Positions 52,301 to 60,181 of a stretch of DNA of 64,000 nt are shown here, piece by piece (the stretch's first letter is position 1; every line of letters starts with the position of its first letter). This DNA comes from CAZJVD01 sp964549505 (lineage in GTDB: Bacteria; Bdellovibrionota; UBA1018; CAZJVD01). Location: the NCBI GenBank assembly GCA_964549505.1, contig CAZJVD010000013.1, forward strand, positions 16,799 to 80,798, written 5' to 3'. The position numbers and the translations under genes were made by a program. A model generated the notes under the pieces. The model was not told where the DNA came from. It worked only from the letters and a program-made list of their open reading frames with translations, and ran no database searches.

Positions 52301-54096
52301 ATTTCCTCGTGCACGATCTGCAAAAATGCCTCGACCGAAACACGACCGTGCCGTAACTCATGCCACACTTCCCAGCGCGACCGTTCCGTCGTGGCAAGAT
52401 CGTCCATCACACGAACGGGCACACCACCGATCGACGCCGGCAATGCCACGCAACCGTTTCCGCTCAGCCAATCCGCGAGATACTGAAGCGACTGAGAAAC
52501 ATTGTAACGAATCTCACTGGGATCGTGGTTCGGGACAAAGTCGGACTCCTTGAGGTCAGCGACGATCAACGAACGCACGTAGCCTGGACTGCCGGGATCG
52601 AGCGCAGGAACATCAGGACCGTTGGCAAACCGGAACACTTCGTCGTGATACTGCGACTCTAACAGCGCACGCACCAGCGCTTCGAACGATTTGGTCTGGT
52701 CGGTGGCGCGTTCACTCCACGCCTGCACGATCGCGAGTCCCAGTCGCACAAAGTCGGGGTGTGCAACCCAAAACCCCGTGAGTCCACGCTTGAGCTGCGT
52801 AACGACATCTTTGATGAAACCCTTGAGCGTGATCTGCAAAGACCTGTCGTGACCCGCGACTGGCAAAATACCGTACATTCCGCCAATCTTGATACCGCCG
52901 CGCGACCCGACGACATCCGCCAGGAGTCGGTGAGACGCCTGAACATACTTGATGACGATATCGGGATCGGCTTTCACCGGAATACGATAGTTCGGGTCTT
53001 CTTTGAAAAGACGCGCCGTCGACGCCAAGTAGTCGTGCCAACCCAGCGACGCGCCGGCAAAGTACGGATGGAGCGCGTCCATTATTTCATGCGTTCGCAG
53101 AAGTGCGCGCGGGTTTTCGAGAACGATCATCAGACGAACCGTACCGAGCGCATACTCCGGATGATCTTTCTGAATCATCGCTTCGGCGAGCGCGATCATC
53201 TTGTGGATGTAACGAGCTTCCTCTTCGTTCTCGAGTTTTGGAACATAGAAGACCAAGGCTCGCGGGTCACTCCAACAATGATAGAGATGAAGCGCAAAAT
53301 CGTAGAGATGCAGAGGAATAGGATTCTTTTTATAAAAAAGAAACGTCGAAGGAAGCGCCAGTCCAGGGAAACGCTTGATCGGCAACGAGAGGTGGTCTGC
53401 GGCGAGCTCATAGGTCTTTGCATCCTCTTGCAGCGAGAGGTCTCGATCATGACAGGCCTTGAGGTTGACCGCTGCATCGATCAAATCAGCGCGGATCGGT
53501 GTTTTTGAGTCCTCGTCGTCCGCGCCCCAGATCGGCGCAGCCGACTGGCGCGCGAGTAACTCACTCACGATCGCCGACTCTGCGGCCGGTCGCCGATGGT
53601 ACGCGTTCATCGCGTTGATCGCCATCTTTGCACTGTCGGGCGGACCGAAGAGCGTGACGTGCGGTCCCTTCAGAAACTCGGGCAACGGCGCGACGGGTTT
53701 ACCGCCAGCGCGCGCAAACGCATCATTTTTCGGCTGGGGCTTGGGACCGAAAACGATTCGGCCGTTTGCGTCCGCCAGACCTAATACTGTTTTATAGTCG
53801 GGATCGAGAAAGTCGCGACCCATTTGAGTATTAAACTGCGCGATCGAACGAACACGCTCGTCGATGAAACGACGATCCTTGGTCCGCTGCTTGAGAACAC
53901 GGGCGAGATCCTCTTCGAGCGACGCATAGAGCGCTGTCAGAAACCGAAGCGCATCTGCTGACTCGAGCCCGCCACCCTTTCCGACCTCGACGAGATCGGA
54001 AACACCTTCAACCGGACGCGCCTGACTCAAGAGATAGTGGGCCAACGAAGGGGAAATAAAATCGTGATAGTAGCGAATCGAAAAAAAAGGGTCCAT
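49363..54096 (-). CDS. Fusion: malate synthase-like + OHCU decarboxylase + serine beta-lactamase-like + allantoicase
   Basis: This is 1577 residues from ATG 54096 (GTG 54099 is also in frame). Residues of about 1-640 follow malate synthase A: FYVPKLENEEEARY, a Mg-ligand Glu in VLENPRALLRTHEIM, LGWHDYLAST, IGGMYGILP, FWVAHPDFV and SGNGC...MDDLATTERS with the catalytic Asp. Residues of about 680-815 match OHCU decarboxylase: CGCRRFAQTMA, HGDIGQSKK (catalytic-type His 721), AQEQSG. Residues of about 860-1165 are serine beta-lactamase-like: SLSK (871-874), YSG (980-982), HQG (1119-1121). Residues of about 1195-1577 hold two allantoicase repeats (KFARAENLISPYLPVF; SIVSASNEHYGPAVQVL). It is expressed 18 bases after the hydroxyisourate hydrolase stop. 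Acts on urate breakdown products; details are inference. Confidence 0.85.
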   Translation of the reverse strand: MDPFFSIRYYHDFISPSLAHYLLSQARPVEGVSDLVEVGKGGGLESADALRFLTALYASLEEDLARVLKQRTKDRRFIDERVRSIAQFNTQMGRDFLDPDYKTVLGLADANGRIVFGPKPQPKNDAFARAGGKPVAPLPEFLKGPHVTLFGPPDSAKMAINAMNAYHRRPAAESAIVSELLARQSAAPIWGADDEDSKTPIRADLIDAAVNLKACHDRDLSLQEDAKTYELAADHLSLPIKRFPGLALPSTFLFYKKNPIPLHLYDFALHLYHCWSDPRALVFYVPKLENEEEARYIHKMIALAEAMIQKDHPEYALGTVRLMIVLENPRALLRTHEIMDALHPYFAGASLGWHDYLASTARLFKEDPNYRIPVKADPDIVIKYVQASHRLLADVVGSRGGIKIGGMYGILPVAGHDRSLQITLKGFIKDVVTQLKRGLTGFWVAHPDFVRLGLAIVQAWSERATDQTKSFEALVRALLESQYHDEVFRFANGPDVPALDPGSPGYVRSLIVADLKESDFVPNHDPSEIRYNVSQSLQYLADWLSGNGCVALPASIGGVPVRVMDDLATTERSRWEVWHELRHGRVSVEAFLQIVHEEMGVIRRDLSNEKNAKWYPIAMRLMLQLMTDPKPVEFATELLMPFVDPSIRDAEDPWAAVQKIDPEKYRLPKYVADFDHYFEICGCRRFAQTMANAAVEDETTAEAIVRSFALDEVLSAASFHGDIGQSKKTLDGRAAQEQSGVGRDGDDARVLEELRSLGERYRTKHGFKFLISAQGKSAAELLTALKERIARTTKEELEAARTALWEITRKRMLASPRGTKARIEAARIRHRVAGLSVAVNYRGETQTLSFGETGRSKDAVTAETLFQIASLSKTVASAFAIEFFRSREIPLDSPVNALLRRARSPFTLRVAEQSDLDPSCADRVTISDLMSHSALNMHYVNGVPDARRLPETLELIRGSPELRYEPVRVIAEPGTKFQYSGGGFLVLEHLVDALAGALSGKRATELAEKFLADLKIPDLCFGMPPSERTARGSSKLLGEPLCFPAFAAGAWGTARAVAKLLAKMTAAFQSIDGAGVLSHDTAVQMLWGSDRGSRAFMGCDMGLGVFVAEAGPNRLAIHQGSNEGFRAIFVQCFSGPDAGHGCVVLCNGDNQGVPLIADVVREVLSALGTTGIDFDRLDLAFDDADLPQEQIVNLGYKKLIFEAFEPDLPEAIIECGEPGDRDPLASANLAVGARIVAVSNQKFARAENLISPYLPVFDPELYGAQGKVMDSWETARHSPESCDRLHLALARPSVIRYVSLSTQFHDGNHPEFVRLSARDQEMGATGANGAWSEILPKSALMGHALLRVDLGATNKVFSEVVVEIFPDGGLSRLGLYRELPELPESSGDKAAKFAPITEAKPERFPEPIPKPLKPLVIPYQLASDEVTRNLKSVSRERVDWASLAFGGSIVSASNEHYGPAVQVLSPFPALSMFDGFESARSRKPGHFEEVAIQLGKRVRVESVLLDFKFFVNNGPMDVELEGLFQGKWRILVPKTRVKAFSGNQRVFRVDDAVIDQMRVRVFPDGGINRITVRGVPV

Positions 54097-54101
54097 CACG
54101 T

Positions 54102-54125
54102 TCCGTCAGGTTCTCCGTCAGGTTC
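54102..54125. repeat. Two 12-bp tandem repeats over the hydroxyisourate hydrolase stop
   Basis: TCCGTCAGGTTC occurs twice in direct tandem (54102-54113 and 54114-54125). On the minus strand each copy carries a TGA within AACCTGACGGA, so the stop of the hydrolase gene lies in one copy and the spacer before the giant gene holds the other. It looks like a small recent duplication in the intergenic spacer. Confidence 0.8.
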
Positions 54126-54441
54126 CACGATACGTACTGTAACCATAGGGATTGAGAAGAAGCGGGACATGGTACTTTCGACTCGTGTCCGTGATCTCAA
54201 AAACGACAGGAGCCGAAACAAAAAATGGCTTCAGTTTGTTCCGCCGAAAATATGCGTCGATTTCAAACTGCAATCGATACGTGCCCGCTTCTTTTGGGCA
54301 CTGAAACGTGATTCTCCCATCAGCGTTCGTTTTCTCGTTCGAAACAACCGACCATGCGTCGCCCGCTTTTTTCTCAAGCGCGACGGTGACGCCCTCCGCG
54401 GGAACTCCAAGACTGGTATCGAGAACGTGAGTGCTGATCAT
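54118..54441 (-). CDS. 5-hydroxyisourate hydrolase (transthyretin-like)
   Basis: This 107-residue protein has ISTHVLDTSLGVPAEGV near the N-terminus (the family's THVLD), then TNADGRI, and ends YSTYRGT where the family consensus is YRGS. These are hallmarks of transthyretin-like hydrolases, which open 5-hydroxyisourate to OHCU, the second step of urate breakdown. No signal peptide is present, so it is cytoplasmic. It lies directly upstream of the giant fusion, which contains the next enzyme, OHCU decarboxylase. Confidence 0.93.
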   Translation of the reverse strand: MISTHVLDTSLGVPAEGVTVALEKKAGDAWSVVSNEKTNADGRITFQCPKEAGTYRLQFEIDAYFRRNKLKPFFVSAPVVFEITDTSRKYHVPLLLNPYGYSTYRGT

Positions 54442-54458
54442 AGTGACGAAAACGCCTC

Positions 54459-55442
54459 CTAAAAGTCTATTTTACGCATGAAGTGGCATGTATACCCGTC
54501 CGGATGCTTGGTCAGATAATCTTGATGATACTCTTCGGCGCGAACGAAGACTTTCGACGGTGTGATCTCCGTAACAATCGGCTTGCCCCACTTGCCCGAC
54601 TTATCCACGCGCTCCTTCACAGCTTCAGCGGTCTTTTTCTGATCGGGACTGTGAAAGAAAATCGCTGACCGGTACTGCGATCCGACATCGTTTCCTTGGC
54701 GATTGGCCGTGGTCGGGTCGTGCATCTTAAAAAATCGAATCAAAAGCGCTTCGTAGGAGATCTTCCTCGGGTCGAATAAAATCTGCAAGGACTCAGCATG
54801 CCCTGTTTTACCGGTTTTGACTTCGGGATACGCGACATTGGGATTCTCGCCGCCCGCATAACCGACTTGCGTTTCGATGACACCATCCAGACTGCGAATC
54901 AGTCCTTCCATCCCCCAAAAGCAGCCACCAGCCAGTGTTGCGACTTCCCAGTTCTTCTTTTTCGAAAAATCAAAAAGATAGCGACCCAGTCCTTGCTTAC
55001 GAAGATCGGCGAGAGGAACAAACTTCAGTGATGCAGAGTTAATGCAGAAGCGCTTCTTCGTCGGTCCAGGTCCGTCGTCAAAGACGTGCCCGAGATGCGA
55101 CGCCCTCGAACGCACTTCGGTTCGCACCATCCCGTGACTGGTATCGGTTTTTTCCGAAACCGCCTTGTCCTCGAGAGGTTTTGTGAAACTCGGCCAACCC
55201 GAGCCTGAATCAAACTTATCGATCGAACTGAAAAGTGGTTCGCCTGTAGCAACATCGATGTAGATACCGTCTTCGTGATTATTCCAATACGCATTCTCGA
55301 ATGGCTTTTCGGTCCCTGACTCCTGCGTGCACTGATACTGCTGGGGTGTCAGTCGTGATCGCAACTCCGCATCGGTGGGTTTCTTATAGTCCGAGTCAGC
55401 CATAGCAATGCTTCCTAACAAAATGAGCGTCAGAGGCAACAT
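54459..55442 (-). CDS. msrBA: Peptide methionine sulfoxide reductase, MsrB-MsrA fusion
   Basis: From ATG 55442 (TTG 55445 is also possible) the protein has a signal peptide, then an MsrB domain (YQCTQESGTEKPFENAYW, GSGWPSF, HLGHVFDDGP, RFCINSASLKF). This is followed by an MsrA domain (ATLAGGCFWGMEGL, QVGYAGG, TGKTGHAES, SAIFFHSPDQ). The order MsrB then MsrA is the reverse of many fusions. It repairs both epimers of oxidised methionine, here probably in the periplasm. Next gene downstream is hydroxyisourate hydrolase. Confidence 0.95.
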   Translation of the reverse strand: MLPLTLILLGSIAMADSDYKKPTDAELRSRLTPQQYQCTQESGTEKPFENAYWNNHEDGIYIDVATGEPLFSSIDKFDSGSGWPSFTKPLEDKAVSEKTDTSHGMVRTEVRSRASHLGHVFDDGPGPTKKRFCINSASLKFVPLADLRKQGLGRYLFDFSKKKNWEVATLAGGCFWGMEGLIRSLDGVIETQVGYAGGENPNVAYPEVKTGKTGHAESLQILFDPRKISYEALLIRFFKMHDPTTANRQGNDVGSQYRSAIFFHSPDQKKTAEAVKERVDKSGKWGKPIVTEITPSKVFVRAEEYHQDYLTKHPDGYTCHFMRKIDF

Positions 55443-55457
55443 CAATTGCTAAGGGTA

Positions 55458-56588
55458 TCACCGGTTTGAAATAATTTCGCGAATACGATCAGAAACGGCG
55501 ATGGAAACCAAGTATGACAACTCTTCCAGCTGGGGTACTTTCAGCCGTGACTCGAAGCGATCCAAGTACGCGTTCGCGAGCTTCTCGGAGGTATCATAAG
55601 TACCCACACGCTGGATAAAGTGAATGGCGGACTCAAATGTAAAGTTATCGCCGCGCGCCTCGAAGACGGACATCATGATCAACTCCTCGGTATCAGGCGT
55701 GGAGTAATCGAGAAGCTTATCGACTTCAAAGTCCTTCAGGTCTGTCGCACGCTCACTCAAGAACACTTGGAAAAGGCTTCGTTCGCCGCCGGAAATACTG
55801 GAGAAGCTGGTCTGTTCGAGAATTTCCACAAAATCATCAACCGATAAGTCAGCCGCACCCCTTTGGACGTATTCAAAAGCCAGTCGAGCCGCCTGATTCG
55901 TCGAGGTGAATTGCAACAGACTGTTCAAATCACTCGCATCCATATCCGGTTTAACTTCAAGAATAGTACCCACAGCCTGATCGGCCACATCCGGCCAGGA
56001 AAGTGCGTTCATCCATCGTCCGTGTTCGTCCGGGGACATGGCCGCCGCAGAATCACGCAAAACATCTAAAATACAAGCATCGCGCGCCTTGACCGTCATC
56101 ATCTTGGTTATGATGTTTCGAAGAACTTTACTCGTGAGCGCAGCACGATGCTTTTCTATGAAACGCTTTACGAGCGCGTCTCCATGCGCACTTGTATGAA
56201 CGAACTGAATGGGCAGCGGAACGACCCGTAGCGAAAGATCAAAAAACCGACTCCATTTGGACTGCTTTGCCTTTCCAATCTCGTCGACCAAGAACTGAAG
56301 ATCCGGCCGCTGAAGGGTATTGAAGTTCGAGTTCGAGTTGGCATAGGCCACAAGTCTGCCACGCAGATCAAGTCCTACGGAACGATTCTTCATCGCCTTC
56401 ACGTCTTCTCGAATATTCGGAGCAACACCGGGGACTCGACACATCAGCCGATCGCAGAGACGCGATCCAAGCGACCCGTGACCCTCCAGCGAGTAATCAG
56501 TCAGCGCAGCGCTTGAGAGCCCGCCCGCCAAGAAAAACAAAGTCGTTACGGCAGAAAATCCCGCATAGAATCCAAAGGCACGCTTCAT
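55458..56588 (-). CDS. Exported protein of unknown function
   Basis: From ATG 56588 this is 376 residues with a signal peptide (GFYAGFSAVTTLFFLAGGLSSAA). The mature part is helical with repeated short leucine-rich segments (LRNIITKMMTVKARD, LNSLLQFTSTNQAARLAFEYVQR), resembling a HEAT- or ARM-like stack. Two Cys lie near the N-terminus (LCDRLMCRV). No family is recognised. It starts 57 bases after the oxidoreductase gene and ends 15 bases from msrBA. Confidence 0.6.
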   Translation of the reverse strand: MKRAFGFYAGFSAVTTLFFLAGGLSSAALTDYSLEGHGSLGSRLCDRLMCRVPGVAPNIREDVKAMKNRSVGLDLRGRLVAYANSNSNFNTLQRPDLQFLVDEIGKAKQSKWSRFFDLSLRVVPLPIQFVHTSAHGDALVKRFIEKHRAALTSKVLRNIITKMMTVKARDACILDVLRDSAAAMSPDEHGRWMNALSWPDVADQAVGTILEVKPDMDASDLNSLLQFTSTNQAARLAFEYVQRGAADLSVDDFVEILEQTSFSSISGGERSLFQVFLSERATDLKDFEVDKLLDYSTPDTEELIMMSVFEARGDNFTFESAIHFIQRVGTYDTSEKLANAYLDRFESRLKVPQLEELSYLVSIAVSDRIREIISNR

Positions 56589-56644
56589 CGCGATGACCCT
56601 ACCGCAACCTACGCGCAGCGTCAAGACCGCGTCACACGTCCACC

Positions 56645-57727
56645 TCATTGCCCAGACGACTGTCCACGTAACCGGCCATTGGACTGTAACGACTCGCGCG
56701 CGCTAAGAGCCATTTTCAAGCTCTGAACTCCCTGCTCGAGATCGACCATCGGTCGAGATTTTCCCGACACGGCTTCGACAAAATCTTTCATCAGATCCAG
56801 AAACATCACATTCCGCTGAAAGTCGACCAGATGCACTTTCTCAACGATGGAACCTTCAAAATCATAAAGCTCCGCTAAGGTCTGCGTGAGGTCGAGACGG
56901 ATCTTTCCACTTTCTCCAAGAATCTGCGCATTTCGAGAAGCGGGGCGCTGGATATAATCCTGATGCAGATGCACGGGAACACGGAGTCCGTCTTTCTCAA
57001 ACTCCATCAACGTGCTGGCGATGTCCTCCACTCCGACTTCCAATGGACTGAGTTTTCCGCCAAAGGTCACGAGCTTGTGCGGCAGCTTTCCAAAGAGTGC
57101 GTACAGAATATCAAACTCATGGATCTGCGTGAGAATCACCCCGCCACCTAGAGACTCTAAGGCTGCGTAACTCTCGCGATAGTCTTCGTACTTATGCCAC
57201 CCTGGCAGATACTCGCCGACTTCAGCACGTACCGAAAGAATGCGACCGATGCGACCGGCTGCTACCCATTTCAAGACGTTACGAATCGCGGGATGATACC
57301 GGAGCTGGTAACCCACTAGCGTCGTGAGTTTTTTTTCGCGTACGATTTTCAGAAGCTCGTCGACGCCTTCCATCGATGCGGCGACGGGCTTTTCTAAAAA
57401 GAGATGGCACCCTCTCTCTGCAGCCTCGGTCGCAGTCGGAACATGCAGACTCGTAGGATTGCAAATCAGCGCGGCGTCGGGCCGCTGGTCCAGCGCTTCA
57501 TCGAGATCGGAAAAGGCCCGTATGCCGTATTTTTCAACAACGTCCGTTCCTTGTTCAACCTCGAGACGGTCCGTTAAAACACGCCCCAACCCTCGTGTCC
57601 GGAACGCCAAAAGTTCAATATTATCGCCGTAAAGCGTGCGGAGATTTCGAACATGGCGCTGTCCTATTCCGCCCAATCCGACAACGAGAAATTTGAGTTT
57701 CGGTTCACTTTGCAAGCGACTTAACAT
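56645..57727 (-). CDS. Gfo/Idh/MocA-family oxidoreductase
   Basis: From ATG 57727 this is 360 residues. The NAD(P) motif is FLVVGLGGIGQRHVRNL near the start, with the EKPVA signature (FLEKPVAAS, about residue 100) holding the family's catalytic Lys, and later SLGGGVILTQIHEFD. These enzymes oxidise or reduce sugars and cyclitols with NAD(P). Its place next to sugar-nucleotide genes suggests a role in making an unusual sugar. The start overlaps the region just before the divergent SDR gene. Confidence 0.9.
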   Translation of the reverse strand: MLSRLQSEPKLKFLVVGLGGIGQRHVRNLRTLYGDNIELLAFRTRGLGRVLTDRLEVEQGTDVVEKYGIRAFSDLDEALDQRPDAALICNPTSLHVPTATEAAERGCHLFLEKPVAASMEGVDELLKIVREKKLTTLVGYQLRYHPAIRNVLKWVAAGRIGRILSVRAEVGEYLPGWHKYEDYRESYAALESLGGGVILTQIHEFDILYALFGKLPHKLVTFGGKLSPLEVGVEDIASTLMEFEKDGLRVPVHLHQDYIQRPASRNAQILGESGKIRLDLTQTLAELYDFEGSIVEKVHLVDFQRNVMFLDLMKDFVEAVSGKSRPMVDLEQGVQSLKMALSARESLQSNGRLRGQSSGQ

Positions 57728-57741
57728 AGCATACCAGGCCG

Positions 57742-58638
57742 ATGGATGCGACCGCGCCAACTAGTCTGAAAACGCTTTCTAATTTGTTTGATTTGAAAGA
57801 CCGCTGGGCCGTGGTCACAGGCGGCGCTGGGTTGCTCGGTCGGCAACATGCGCAGGCACTCTTAGAACTCGGAGCTTCGGTCGTGCTTTGGGATTGCAAC
57901 GCGGCTTCGTTGAAATCTGCTGAAGACGAACTTAAGAGCCAGTTTCCGCTTCAATCTACGGCTCAAGCGACGCCTAGAACCGCTAAAGTTTACACGAGCG
58001 AAGTCGACATCACCGAACGCGGCTCCATTGACCAAGCAGTTGCTCAACTGAGAACACTCACGCCGGCTCTTCATATTCTGATCAACAACGCAGGCCTGAC
58101 GGTGGCGAAGGGCCAGGAGTCGTTTAAAAATTATTTTGATCGATTTGAATCGTACGAACTCGAACTCTGGGAGCTCGCCCTCAAAGTCAATCTCACAGGA
58201 ACGTTTCTCGTCACACAAGCCCTGACGCCACTTTTGAAAGCCAGTCGTGGTGCTTCGGTTATCAACATTGCGTCGGATGTCGGTGTGATCAGTCCAGACC
58301 ATCGGATCTACCAGAGCAATCCCGAACGCGGATATCCGGGCGTTGGTTTCAACACACCGTTGTCGTATGCGGCGTCGAAGGCGTCGCTGATCCACATGAC
58401 CAAATACTGGGCCACGCTCTGGGCTAAAGAAGGAATTCGCGTGAACGCACTCTCGCCCGCCGGCGTCGCCAACGGTCAAGATCCACTTTTTGTACGCGAA
58501 CTCGTAGAACGCATACCACTCGGCCGTATGGCACAACCTTTTGAATACAAGGGCGCGATTGCTTTTTTGGCATCGGATGCCTCTTCGTTTATGACAGCAG
58601 CCAATCTCATTGTTGATGGAGGACGTACATCATGGTGA
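57742..58638 (+). CDS. Short-chain dehydrogenase of the sugar-synthesis locus
   Basis: This 298-residue protein has the SDR nucleotide motif VVTGGAGLLGRQHA (residues of about 24-37), NNAG near 114 and catalytic Tyr-x3-Lys in SYAASKAS with the preceding Ser in NIASDVG. It has the classical C-terminal end (NLIVDGGRTSW). The family resembles PtmA-type enzymes found beside nonulosonic-acid cytidylyltransferases. It overlaps the neuA-like gene start by 7 bases, so they are probably a unit. Confidence 0.9.
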   Translation: MDATAPTSLKTLSNLFDLKDRWAVVTGGAGLLGRQHAQALLELGASVVLWDCNAASLKSAEDELKSQFPLQSTAQATPRTAKVYTSEVDITERGSIDQAVAQLRTLTPALHILINNAGLTVAKGQESFKNYFDRFESYELELWELALKVNLTGTFLVTQALTPLLKASRGASVINIASDVGVISPDHRIYQSNPERGYPGVGFNTPLSYAASKASLIHMTKYWATLWAKEGIRVNALSPAGVANGQDPLFVRELVERIPLGRMAQPFEYKGAIAFLASDASSFMTAANLIVDGGRTSW

Positions 58639-59486
58639 CGGCAACTGACGGCAGAACATCGATTTCGAAAAGTGCACGGGTCGTAGCGCTGATACCCGCG
58701 CGCGAAGGCAGCAAAGGGATTCCAAACAAGAACGTCGCACGGGTTGGCAAACACCCATTGCTCGCTTACTCGATCGCGACAGCCCTCAAGTGTCCGTTGA
58801 TCGACGATGTGATCGTGAGCACGGATTCGGATTCGATCGCGGCCGTTGCGAAACAGTATGGTGCAGCGGTTCCGTTTCTCCGCCCAAAGGAAATCTCGAC
58901 GGACACATCGTTGGATTCTGAGTTCGTTGCGCACTATTTGGAACATCTCAAGGAACGCGCTGAGCTTTTTCCGGGGCTGATTGTGCATCTGCGACCGACT
59001 ACGCCGTTTCGACCCCTCAAAGCCGTTTCGGATGCGATCCGCTTCATGCTCGATCATCCATCAGCAACGGCGCTTCGATCGATGCAGCGAACGCATCTCA
59101 CTCCTTACAAAATGTTTGCGAATCGCGACGGTTTTGCCGAAGCGTTTCTCTCGCTAAAGGACGTGAGCGAGTCGTACAATCTTCCACGCCAACGCTTCGA
59201 AGACGCTTTTATCCCGAACGGCCTGGTCGATGTTCTGAGACCCGAAGTTTTACTTGAAACAGGACTGCTCCACGGTGACCGAATGAGACTTTGGGAAACT
59301 CCGTCCATTGTTGATATCGATGACATGGAAGAACTCGAGCGCGCACGTTCGCTTGTTTCGATCGCACTGACGGAGTCTCATGACGTCACCGGAGTTTATG
59401 GCGAGATTGTGGAGCTTGTCAGCGCTCTCGACCAGATCGACCATCTTGGGCGATCACGAGGCCGACCACCGGAGACGTCGCTGTGA
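58632..59486 (+). CDS. CMP-acylneuraminate cytidylyltransferase-like enzyme
   Basis: This 284-residue protein carries the CTP-binding signature ALIPAREGSKGIPNKNV (about 18-34), then VSTDSDSIAAVAKQYGA and LRPTTPFR. It is the NeuA/LegF family that activates nine-carbon acidic sugars with CTP, in the cytoplasm. Which sugar it uses cannot be told from sequence. It is followed, with a GTGA overlap, by a methyltransferase, and on the opposite strand the locus has a NeuB-like gene. Confidence 0.88.
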   Translation: MVTATDGRTSISKSARVVALIPAREGSKGIPNKNVARVGKHPLLAYSIATALKCPLIDDVIVSTDSDSIAAVAKQYGAAVPFLRPKEISTDTSLDSEFVAHYLEHLKERAELFPGLIVHLRPTTPFRPLKAVSDAIRFMLDHPSATALRSMQRTHLTPYKMFANRDGFAEAFLSLKDVSESYNLPRQRFEDAFIPNGLVDVLRPEVLLETGLLHGDRMRLWETPSIVDIDDMEELERARSLVSIALTESHDVTGVYGEIVELVSALDQIDHLGRSRGRPPETSL

Positions 59487-60181
59487 CCGGCTATCTTGAA
59501 ACGCATTACAAAGCTTCGGAAGCTGGCGTCAAAGACTATCCACAGCTGCTCTGTGACCACATCAACCGCGAGTTCTTTGCTTCGTTGGGTCCACTTCACG
59601 GAAAACGTCTGCTCGATATTGGCTCCGGCAAGGGTAACCATCTGCTCGGATTTTCTCGCGCCGGCATCCAAGTGACCGGTGTCGACAAACGCTCCGAGTG
59701 TGTTTCCGTCTCCAAGGATCTCACCATTGTTCAGTGTGATATCGAATCCGAGCCGCTCCCGTTTCCAGATGAGACTTTTGATTTTGTTTATTCAAAGTCT
59801 GTCATCGAGCATGTTCAGAACACCGATGCTTTTCTCGCTCAGTCGTTTCGTGTACTGAAGCGTCCTGGCATGGCGGTTGTCATGACACCGGACTGGGAGA
59901 GTCAGTACAAGCACTTTTGGGATGACCATACTCACGTCCGGCCGTTCACACGAAAAAGCTTACAGAACGCATTGGCGCTGAATGGTTTTACAAACGTCGA
60001 TTGCCGGTTTTTTTATCAACTTCCGTTTCTATGGAAGTATCCTGCTTTCAAACCTCTTCTGACGCCGGTCACGTGGCTACCTGATTCGTTCAAGTGGAAA
60101 GACGCCCGTCAGAGCGAGCACCGTAAAATCGTGCGCTTCGCTAAAGAGAAAATGCTCTTGGCCGTCGGCTACAAGCTTTGA
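59483..60181 (+). CDS. SAM-dependent methyltransferase
   Basis: This 232-residue class I methyltransferase has motif I RLLDIGSGKGNHLLGFS, acidic motif II TGVDKRSE, motif III-like IVQCDIES, and DFVYSKSVIEHV. It starts with GTG overlapping the neuA-like stop. It likely methylates a sugar or lipid of the locus. Its 3' end converges with the GT-B gene, overlapping by 13 bases. Confidence 0.85.
   Translation: MTGYLETHYKASEAGVKDYPQLLCDHINREFFASLGPLHGKRLLDIGSGKGNHLLGFSRAGIQVTGVDKRSECVSVSKDLTIVQCDIESEPLPFPDETFDFVYSKSVIEHVQNTDAFLAQSFRVLKRPGMAVVMTPDWESQYKHFWDDHTHVRPFTRKSLQNALALNGFTNVDCRFFYQLPFLWKYPAFKPLLTPVTWLPDSFKWKDARQSEHRKIVRFAKEKMLLAVGYKL

Noticed and set aside
57862..58536. 224-codon minus-strand frame
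   Set aside because: It lies inside the SDR gene, whose motifs are clear; the reverse frame has no recognisable features.
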